From positions 1-6,744 of the forward strand of contig JANLYB010000145.1 in the NCBI GenBank assembly GCA_031365425.1: a stretch of DNA of 6,744 nucleotides, in the 5' to 3' direction. Shown here piece after piece: positions 1 through 5,007 of the stretch (positions within the stretch are counted from its first letter, which is position 1; each line of letters begins with the position of its first letter). The DNA is from JANXVY01 sp031365425 (GTDB lineage Bacteria > Pseudomonadota > Alphaproteobacteria > Rhizobiales > Hyphomicrobiaceae). The position numbers and the translations under genes are program-made. The notes beneath the pieces are model-generated. The model searched no databases, had not been told where the DNA came from, and saw nothing but the letters and a program-made list of their open reading frames with translations.

Positions 1-51
1 GTCAAATGACGCGGGCGGCAACGGCCTGCTCGGGCCCAAGCGGACGACCAT
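1..51 (-). CDS. Possible 5' end of a truncated minus-strand gene
   Basis: An ATG at 51-49 on the minus strand opens a frame that stays open to the window edge for 17 codons (MVVRLGPSRPLPPASFD). It would start 41 bases after the stop of the FAD oxidase and run in the same direction, which fits a co-directional downstream gene. The leader has only a weak G-rich stretch just before the ATG and no clear Shine-Dalgarno motif. Seventeen codons are too few to recognise a family, and in GC-rich DNA such a frame can be open by chance. Low confidence. Confidence 0.2.
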   Translation of the reverse strand, partial: MVVRLGPSRPLPPASFD

Positions 52-92
52 CACCCCGGCATTGTCGTCCCGGTCCCTACACCCCCGTCCCC

Positions 93-1532
93 CTAAACCA
101 CCTTCCCCGGATTCAACACTCCCCTCGGATCCAGCGCCGTCTTGATCGCCCGCATCACATCCATCTCGACCGCGCTCTTCACCGCCGCCAGATCGTCCCG
201 CTTAAGCCGCCCGATCCCGTGCTCGGCTGAAATCGACCCGCCCATAGACACGACCAGCTCATGCACCGGGTCCGACATTGTGTGCCAAGCAGCGATATAA
301 GCAGCGCGATCCGCGCCCTCCGGCTGGGTCACGTTGTAATGCACGTTGCCGTCGCCGAAGTGCCCGAACGGCACTGGCCGTGCGCCCGGACACACGCGCT
401 CGACAATCGGTGCCGCCTCCCGGATGAACTTCGGCACGAGCGAAATCGGCACCGAAATATCGTGCTTGATACTGCCACCGTATGGCTTCTGCGCCTCCGA
501 CAAATTCTCCCGGATCCGCCACAACGCCGCCGACTGCGCGAGCGACTGCGCGAGCGTCGCGTCCGACACCACGCCCGCCTCGACCGCCTCGCCCAGCAAA
601 CCCTCCAGCATCGCTGCCGACGACCCATCCGCCCGTCCGCCCGACACTTCCATCAGCACATACCAAGGATGCTTCTCGCCAAACGGCGACCGCGCCCCCG
701 CCGTATAATCCAGCACCATCTGCAAACCGAGGTCCGACAAGAACTCGAACGCCGTCAAGCTCGACCCCGCCGCCTTTTCCGCCAGCGCAAACAGCACGCC
801 AACGTCCTCGATAGCCTCCAACGCCACAAACGCCGTCGCCTTCTCGGCAGGCCGCGGGAACAGCTTCAACGACACCGCCGTGATAATCCCAAGCGTCCCC
901 TCCGACCCGATAAACAGATCGCGCAAATCGTATCCCGTGTTATCCTTTTTGAGCGCGCGCAATGCCTCGATCACCCGCCCATCCGCCAGCACGACCTCAA
1001 GCCCGAGCGCCAGATTGCGCGCATTGCCATACGCCAGCACACCAACCCCGCCCGCATTCGACGCCATCACGCCGCCGATCTGACAGCTCCCCTCGGACGC
1101 CAAACTCAACGGAAACAACCGCCCCGCCGCCTCCGCCGCCTGCTGCGCGGCAAGCAGCGTCACCCCGGCCTCAGCGACCATGTATGTGCCGGTCGAATCC
1201 ACATGCCGGATCTTGGTCAACCGCGAGAGCGACAGCACCACCTCGGTCCCCGCCTCGAACGGAATCTGCCCGCCGACGAGCCCCGTATTCCCGCCTTGCG
1301 GAACAACGGCGACGCCTGCCTCATGCGCGACCTTCATGATGGCCGCGACCTCTGCCGTCGATCCTGGCCGCAAAACGACCGGCGTCTTGCCGGTATAGAG
1401 ATCACGCCACTCCTTGAGATACGCCCCCTGATCCGCCGGATCGGTAATCGCATACTGCCGCCCCACGATCGCAACGAATCGCTCGATCACCTGAGCGGAA
1501 GGCGGATTAAGCGGCAACTTGACGTTCGGCAT
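93..1532 (-). CDS. FAD-linked D-2-hydroxyacid dehydrogenase (D-lactate / D-2-hydroxyglutarate dehydrogenase-like, GlcD superfamily)
   Basis: This 479-residue protein is predicted to oxidise a D-2-hydroxyacid to its 2-oxoacid, passing electrons from FAD to a downstream acceptor. The N-terminal half is a PCMH-type FAD domain: PQGGNTGLVGG (78-88) and GSEGTLG (209-215) are the cofactor-binding loops. The C-terminal half is the FAD-oxidase type 4 cap domain: HFGDGNVHYN (391-400), AEHGIG (436-441) and the usual end GVLNPGKVV. By alignment from memory with human D-2-hydroxyglutarate dehydrogenase, R341, S345 and K356 correspond to its carboxylate-binding R/T/K, and H391, H398 and E437 to its metal ligands; this is inference. 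No signal peptide or membrane segment is seen, so it is probably cytoplasmic. The start MPNVKLP was chosen because homology begins there, GGAAAG lies upstream, and the longer frame (to 2180) runs antisense through the whole Cys-rich gene. The exact substrate cannot be read from sequence; D-lactate, D-2-hydroxyglutarate and glycolate are candidates. Confidence 0.93.
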   Translation of the reverse strand: MPNVKLPLNPPSAQVIERFVAIVGRQYAITDPADQGAYLKEWRDLYTGKTPVVLRPGSTAEVAAIMKVAHEAGVAVVPQGGNTGLVGGQIPFEAGTEVVLSLSRLTKIRHVDSTGTYMVAEAGVTLLAAQQAAEAAGRLFPLSLASEGSCQIGGVMASNAGGVGVLAYGNARNLALGLEVVLADGRVIEALRALKKDNTGYDLRDLFIGSEGTLGIITAVSLKLFPRPAEKATAFVALEAIEDVGVLFALAEKAAGSSLTAFEFLSDLGLQMVLDYTAGARSPFGEKHPWYVLMEVSGGRADGSSAAMLEGLLGEAVEAGVVSDATLAQSLAQSAALWRIRENLSEAQKPYGGSIKHDISVPISLVPKFIREAAPIVERVCPGARPVPFGHFGDGNVHYNVTQPEGADRAAYIAAWHTMSDPVHELVVSMGGSISAEHGIGRLKRDDLAAVKSAVEMDVMRAIKTALDPRGVLNPGKVV

Positions 1533-1557
1533 CGTCGTAACTTTCCATTCTTTCTTT

Positions 1558-1593
1558 CCTCTCCCTGAAGGGGAGAGGATGCCCGTCAGGGCA
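1558..1593. repeat. Two tandem hairpins in the FAD-oxidase leader
   Basis: CCTCTCCC (1558-1565) and GGGAGAGG (1571-1578) form a perfect 8-bp stem with a 5-base loop TGAAG. Immediately after, TGCCC (1580-1584) and GGGCA (1589-1593) form a 5-bp stem with loop GTCA. The pair starts about 26 bases upstream of the FAD-oxidase ATG, so it is probably in that gene's transcribed leader. The look is that of a short dispersed intergenic palindrome common in alphaproteobacterial genomes; a regulatory role is possible but not shown. Confidence 0.5.
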
Positions 1594-1763
1594 GCTGAGG
1601 GACTTGGGCGCAAACCGGCCGCGCCGCTTACACCTGTACTACCACCCCCCAACTCCAAATCGAACCCGACGAAAGACCGCCTCTTACTTCTCCCCTCTCC
1701 GTGGGCCACAAAATTCAGCACACACCGCCTTGGCACAGCACTATGCTTGACGCACGCCACCTC

Positions 1764-1768
1764 AGGAG
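1764..1768 (+). promoter_or_regulatory. Shine-Dalgarno AGGAG of the Cys-rich protein gene
   Basis: AGGAG sits 7 bases before the ATG at 1776. It is the reason for choosing this start over the in-frame ATGs at 1701 and 1743, which would put non-hydrophobic residues in front of a clean signal peptide. Confidence 0.75.
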
Positions 1769-1775
1769 CCCCGTT

Positions 1776-2111
1776 ATGCGCCCCCTCCTCGCCTGCCTGA
1801 TCTTCGCACTCGCGACCCTCGCGGCGCCCCACACTGCCAGCGCCGAAGTCTACGCCTGCCACATCGGCAAGACCTCCTATTGCTTCAAGTACTGTGGCAC
1901 CCGCTGCGAACAAACCAACACCGCCCCCAACAAAGCCGCCGCATGCCAGAAGTGGACCAGCGCCTGCATCGATTGCCACAACGAAATCCCCGCATGCCTC
2001 GGCCACAAGCGCCCGCCCAGCGACTCCCCCACCTGCACAAAATGCAACAAAAAGTGGCTGAGCTGCATGTCCAAGATCGACCGCCGCTACTGGCCCAACC
2101 GCCAGAAATGA
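1776..2111 (+). CDS. Small secreted cysteine-rich protein of unknown function
   Basis: This 111-residue protein is not recognised as any named family. Residues 1-23 form a Sec signal peptide: R2, a hydrophobic core of about residues 3-17, then ASA before E24 as the signal-peptidase I site, so the protein should be exported to the periplasm or beyond. The mature chain of about 88 residues has 11 cysteines: 28, 36, 40, 44, 57, 64, 67, 74, 87, 90 and 97. C-x2-C-x6-C occurs twice (64-67-74 and 87-90-97), and a C-x6-C with central K-W also occurs twice (CQKWTSAC at 57-64, CNKKWLSC at 90-97), suggesting an internal duplication. The spacing suits disulphide knots or metal binding; no CxxCH haem motif with a plausible context is seen (the CIDCH at 64-68 is a formal match). 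The C-terminus is basic (DRRYWPNRQK). It converges on the Sua5 gene and is flanked by repeat-like sequence on both sides. Coding status is supported by the ribosome site and signal peptide. Confidence 0.8.
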   Translation: MRPLLACLIFALATLAAPHTASAEVYACHIGKTSYCFKYCGTRCEQTNTAPNKAAACQKWTSACIDCHNEIPACLGHKRPPSDSPTCTKCNKKWLSCMSKIDRRYWPNRQK

Positions 2112-2115
2112 CCTG

Positions 2116-2194
2116 CTCTTACTTTGTCCCCAAAAGAGGGGGAGTTCGAGGGGGCACCCGTCATTGCGTGAGCGATGCACAGCATCGACGAATG
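2116..2194. repeat. Intergenic palindromic repeat (copy B)
   Basis: The left part, CTCTTACTTTGTCCCC (2116-2131), nearly matches 1681-1695; its CCCC (2128-2131) can pair with GGGG (2138-2141). The right part is a compound hairpin: CGATGC (2173-2178) and GCATCG (2182-2187) around loop ACA, extended by CGT/ACG (2167-2169 with 2188-2190) and CATT/AATG (2162-2165 with 2191-2194), with a GAG bulge and one unpaired G. The core from CCGTCAT to GCATCGACG recurs at 3245-3276. It lies between the convergent ends of the Cys-rich and Sua5 genes, so it may also act in transcript termination or 3'-end protection, although no U-tract follows. Confidence 0.6.
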
Positions 2195-2200
2195 GTTTGC

Positions 2201-2214
2201 AGGGCGATAGCCCT
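2201..2214. terminator. Short hairpin at the Sua5 stop codon
   Basis: AGGGC (2201-2205) and GCCCT (2210-2214) form a perfect 5-bp stem with loop GATA. It overlaps the first bases of the Sua5 stop codon and lies in the convergent gap of the two genes. No T-run follows on either strand, so intrinsic termination is only a possibility. Confidence 0.25.
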
Positions 2215-3181
2215 ACCCGCGAAGCGGCTCTCTCGGTGCCGCCGCCCGAGCCAACCGGTCATTGATCGCCTCGCCCAACCCTTCGTCGGGGATTGGCATC
2301 ACCGCAATCGTCTTAGCCCCGCTCGCATCCAGCACATGCAGCGCCGCAAACAGATTCTGCGCCGCTTCGACCAGATCCCCCGCCGCACTCAAATTGAACA
2401 CAAGCCCCGCCGTCTCCGGCACCTCACGCCCGAACGCCAGCAACGCCTCCCCCGGCTCCACGCTTACAGCCCCCATCCTCACCCTTGCCCGCGGCGCATA
2501 ATGGCTGGCCAACTGCCCCGGCGCACTCGGCGCATGCTCGTCCACCGCCCGCCGCGCCAGACGCACCCCCGCCACATCCTCAATCGCCTCCGCCGCAATC
2601 GCCCCCGGCCGCAGCAACGCAATCCCCTCGCCAGACACATCGACAATGGTCGACTCTAAACCGTGCCCGCACGCACCGCCGTCCAAAATGAAACCGAGCC
2701 GGTCACCGAAATCCGCCGCCACATGCTCAGCGGTCGTCGGCGAAATCCGCCCCGACGTATTGGCCGACGGCGCCGCCAACGGACACCCGCACCCACCCAG
2801 CAGCGCCCGCGTCACGGCATGCCCCGGCACTCGCACCGCTACCGTATCGAGCCCGGCCGTCACCAGCGACGCAATCCCGTTGTGAGCCCGAGCACGCGCC
2901 ACCAGCGTCAGCGGCCCCGGCCAGAACGCCGCCGCCAACCGCTCGCCCGCCTCCGTCAACTCCACGACCCTCCGCGCCGCCTCGACCGACCCCAAATGCA
3001 CAATCAGCGGATTGAACGAAGGCCGCCCCTTCGCCGCATAAATCGACGCAACCGCCCGCCCGTTGGTGGCGTCCCCCGCGAGCCCGTAAACCGTCTCCGT
3101 CGGCATAGCGACGAGACCGCCGTCCCGGATCACCCGGGCCGCACGTTCGATTGTTTCAGGCGTCGCATTGAAAATCGTCAT
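2213..3181 (-). CDS. tsaC: L-threonylcarbamoyladenylate synthase, long Sua5-type
   Basis: This 322-residue cytoplasmic enzyme makes threonylcarbamoyl-AMP from threonine, bicarbonate and ATP, the first step of the universal t6A37 modification of ANN-decoding tRNAs; TsaD and its partners then transfer the group. The YrdC domain spans about 8-200: PTETVYGL (27-34), KGRPSFNPLIVH (51-62) with the basic K51/R53 pair, WPGPLTL (87-93), APSANTSG (137-144), LESTIVD (175-181) and RPG (191-193). A linker PGQLASHYAP (221-230) leads to a C-terminal Rossmann-like Sua5 domain ending in INDRLARAA (306-314). The length matches the long Sua5 form rather than the roughly 190-residue TsaC form. The start MTIFNATPETIERAA was chosen because the family begins there; an in-frame GTG at 3223 would add 14 unsupported residues. 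It lies downstream of the GH16 gene on the same strand, separated by a 151-bp gap with a strong hairpin, so it probably has its own promoter. Confidence 0.96.
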   Translation of the reverse strand: MTIFNATPETIERAARVIRDGGLVAMPTETVYGLAGDATNGRAVASIYAAKGRPSFNPLIVHLGSVEAARRVVELTEAGERLAAAFWPGPLTLVARARAHNGIASLVTAGLDTVAVRVPGHAVTRALLGGCGCPLAAPSANTSGRISPTTAEHVAADFGDRLGFILDGGACGHGLESTIVDVSGEGIALLRPGAIAAEAIEDVAGVRLARRAVDEHAPSAPGQLASHYAPRARVRMGAVSVEPGEALLAFGREVPETAGLVFNLSAAGDLVEAAQNLFAALHVLDASGAKTIAVMPIPDEGLGEAINDRLARAAAPREPLRG

Positions 3182-3237
3182 CGGGTCCGTATCCGTCGCT
3201 TCATCGCCGGACACATACCACACCCGCCGCCGGAACT

Positions 3238-3286
3238 CCCCTCCCCGTCATCGCGGAGCGATGCTATGCATCGACGCGGGGAGGGG
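3238..3286. repeat. Intergenic palindromic repeat (copy C)
   Basis: CCCCTCCCCG (3238-3247) and CGGGGAGGGG (3277-3286) form a perfect 10-bp GC stem. Inside it CGATGC (3259-3264) and GCATCG (3268-3273) form a second stem around loop TAT. The inner core closely matches copy B at 2157-2190, but the outer arms differ. It lies between the GH16 stop and the Sua5 start, both leftward, so it could separate their transcripts or stabilise the GH16 mRNA 3' end. There is no U-tract, so classical intrinsic termination is not clear. Confidence 0.7.
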
Positions 3287-3332
3287 TTAGGGGCGGGGGT
3301 AAGCCGGGCACAACAAACCACCTTCTCAAGCC

Positions 3333-4808
3333 TTACGGTGCCTCGCCGCCGCCGAACCACGGCGTATGCCCAGCCGGGATCGAAGCGCTGCTGAACAACT
3401 CATCGGAGAAACTCATCCTGACAGGTAACGGCGTCAGAAACGACGACGCCGGTGAATCCATCGCCATCACGTCGAGCACTTGTTGAACCGCCGGCATGAT
3501 CGACCCGCCACTGACTGCACCCGTCTTGAGCACACTCCCCGCCGGATTCACTACCGAATAGCTCATGTCGTAAATCGTCAGCGACACGGTATCCGTCGGC
3601 TCGAAGTTCGACCCAATGTCGGTAATCTGCGCCCCGAACGCCGCATTGATCCCGCCGTGCGCCGCATCCTTCGGCACCTCAGACCCGGTGATCTGAAACA
3701 GCTCAACCCCGTTGACGTAATATGTCAGGCTGCCGTCTTCCCAATCGAGCGCGAACGTATTCTGCTGGGTAAGATCGACCGAAAACTTGATCGAATTCGC
3801 CATGTCCTGGTCATTCGGCCCCTTGAAGTGCACCGACATATACCCGGTCTGGCTCGTCGGATCGCTCCAGTTTTCAAGAATATCGATCTCAGGCCCCGGC
3901 CAAACATTGTTCGCAGGCCACAGCAGAATAGCGATCCCAGTCCCTTGCCCCGCAGGAACCGACGCCGTCACCGAATAGAGCCCATACCCCTGCGAAAGCG
4001 TCGGATTCCAATTTGCCTGCAGGAACCCGACGTTGGCAAAGCCTTCCGACCGGTACGACGACAACGTGAGCCCATTCGGCCCGAACGAAAACTGATCCGG
4101 ATTACCGTATACGATCGGGAAAATGTTCGTGTCGATCGCCGCCGACGTCGTGAAATCCTGATCCCACACCCTCGAGTACTTCGACAGATCGAGCGTCCCC
4201 GATACCGGCCCGGCCGTCAGCGACGGAATGCCCGAGAACGTCGCACTGTTCCCCGCAATCGTCGTCGCAACCGCACTGAAACTGTAATTCCCTGGCACCA
4301 GACTCGGCGTCGCCAGATGCCACGTATTCCCCGTGACCGTCGCCGCTCCAATATCGACCCCGTTAGCGAACACCTCAACCGTCGTCCCGGCCGATCCGCT
4401 GACCGTCCCCCACAGATCGACCACGTTCGAGCCCACCACCTGGCTCTCATATTGAAACGCAACCATGGGCAACGTCTTGTCGACAACGATTGTTGGCTGA
4501 GCCGCCGTCGAAGCACTGGCCCCCGACGAACTTGTCGCCACCGCATGCAACGCATGCGTCCCGGCTGGCAGCGTCGTCGAGAAGGACCATCCGCCCTTGG
4601 TATCGAGCTTGGCGGTGCCGATCAGCCGCGTACCATCAAAGATCTTGACCGTCGTGCCCGACGGTCCCGACATGGTCCCGGCCAGGATCACCGCGCCATT
4701 GTTCGTGATGAGATCGGTCGAACTGGCACCCGTGTCCGCCGTCAGTTTCTGCGATGTTATCTTAACAGTTGGTGCTGTTGCCGCTGCTGTCCTGGTTCGA
4801 ATAACCAT
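3333..4808 (-). CDS. GH16-family glycoside hydrolase with two N-terminal Ig-like domains
   Basis: This 491-residue protein is predicted to cleave a beta-linked polysaccharide by a retaining mechanism. Two tandem Ig-like modules come first, at about 35-105 and 115-195; GTMSGPSGTTV (44-54) and GTVSGSAGTTV (134-144) show they are duplicates. The GH16 jelly-roll spans about 212-420, with WPGPEIDILENW (303-314) giving nucleophile E307, D309 and acid/base E312. The ExDxxE spacing is the beta-bulge form typical of laminarinase-like GH16 enzymes. VHF (326-328) and LDWEDGSLTYYVNG (354-367) are further family landmarks. Residues 421-491 are an unassigned tail. The N-terminus (MVIRTRTAAATAP) is not a Sec signal although the domains look extracellular; type I secretion through a C-terminal signal is an inference. 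The start was chosen for GGGGGG 8-13 bases upstream; a longer frame to 4919 adds no hydrophobic leader typical of Sec export. Possible substrates include beta-1,3-glucan or the cell's own exopolysaccharide. Confidence 0.88.
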   Translation of the reverse strand: MVIRTRTAAATAPTVKITSQKLTADTGASSTDLITNNGAVILAGTMSGPSGTTVKIFDGTRLIGTAKLDTKGGWSFSTTLPAGTHALHAVATSSSGASASTAAQPTIVVDKTLPMVAFQYESQVVGSNVVDLWGTVSGSAGTTVEVFANGVDIGAATVTGNTWHLATPSLVPGNYSFSAVATTIAGNSATFSGIPSLTAGPVSGTLDLSKYSRVWDQDFTTSAAIDTNIFPIVYGNPDQFSFGPNGLTLSSYRSEGFANVGFLQANWNPTLSQGYGLYSVTASVPAGQGTGIAILLWPANNVWPGPEIDILENWSDPTSQTGYMSVHFKGPNDQDMANSIKFSVDLTQQNTFALDWEDGSLTYYVNGVELFQITGSEVPKDAAHGGINAAFGAQITDIGSNFEPTDTVSLTIYDMSYSVVNPAGSVLKTGAVSGGSIMPAVQQVLDVMAMDSPASSFLTPLPVRMSFSDELFSSASIPAGHTPWFGGGEAP

Positions 4809-5007
4809 GTCGCTGCCCCCCGGTGTTGCGTGCGAAAAGCATACGGCACGACCCGCCCCCCGCAGGCCCCAACCAGCGGTAAAGGTAACCGGGAGATGAA
4901 TGGGGCCCGCTGAAAGCACCTGCCAGCCAGCGGCAAAATACGCGGACGCGAACGCTCCCCAGACCGCTATAAGAGCGCCAAAGCAAGATCCAAGGCGCTA
5001 GGCTCAC
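4809..5007. promoter_or_regulatory. Divergent promoter region of the GH16 and ABC-F genes
   Basis: This 199-bp gap lies between two divergently transcribed genes, so both promoters should be inside it. On the plus strand TATAAG (4968-4973) is a fair -10 box 34 bases before the ABC-F ATG, but the sequence 17 bases upstream (GACGCG) is a poor -35. AAGG at 4992-4995 may be the ribosome site. On the minus strand TATGCT (4844-4839) could be a -10 for GH16, again without a good -35, and GGGGGG precedes the GH16 start. No operator palindrome was recognised. Confidence 0.4.

Larger units (their letters stand above)
1533..1775. promoter_or_regulatory. Divergent intergenic region with hairpins
   Basis: This 243-bp gap lies between the start codons of the FAD oxidase (leftward) and the Cys-rich protein (rightward), so promoters for both should lie here. 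No convincing -35/-10 pair was found on either strand. It holds two adjacent hairpins (1558-1593) close to the FAD oxidase start. It also holds a pyrimidine-rich stretch with CTCTTACTTCTCCCC at 1681-1695, which nearly recurs at 2116-2131 on the other side of the Cys-rich gene. Confidence 0.5.

Noticed and set aside
261..1568. 435-residue plus-strand frame opposite the FAD oxidase
   Set aside because: Arg/His/Pro-rich composition without any motif; a shadow of the minus-strand gene.
1731..1747. Sigma-54-like promoter (TGGCAC ... ATGCT) upstream of the Cys-rich gene
   Set aside because: The GG and GC elements are 11 bases apart instead of the required 10, and the -12 half lacks the TTGC form.
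1785..1796. Lipobox-like LLAC at residues 4-7 of the Cys-rich protein
   Set aside because: The cysteine is at position 7, too early for a lipoprotein signal, and a standard signal peptidase I site (ASA before E24) follows the hydrophobic core.
1967..1981. CIDCH at residues 64-68 of the Cys-rich protein as a c-type haem site
   Set aside because: It fits CxxCH, but both cysteines belong to a repeated C-x2-C-x6-C pattern whose second copy (CTKC followed by Asn) has no His, and no distal ligand context is evident.
1533..2180. A 216-residue N-terminal extension of the FAD oxidase frame (start at 2180)
   Set aside because: The added sequence is low-complexity Gly/Ala-rich, matches nothing in the family, runs through the hairpin region and is antisense to the whole Cys-rich gene. 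The family N-terminus begins at MPNVKLP.
2663..3394. 243-residue plus-strand frame opposite the Sua5 gene
   Set aside because: Arg/Pro-rich shadow of a well-supported housekeeping gene; it also crosses the palindromic repeat.
3480..4913. 477-residue plus-strand frame opposite the GH16 gene
   Set aside because: Arg-rich, no recognisable domain, fully antisense to a gene with intact active-site motif.
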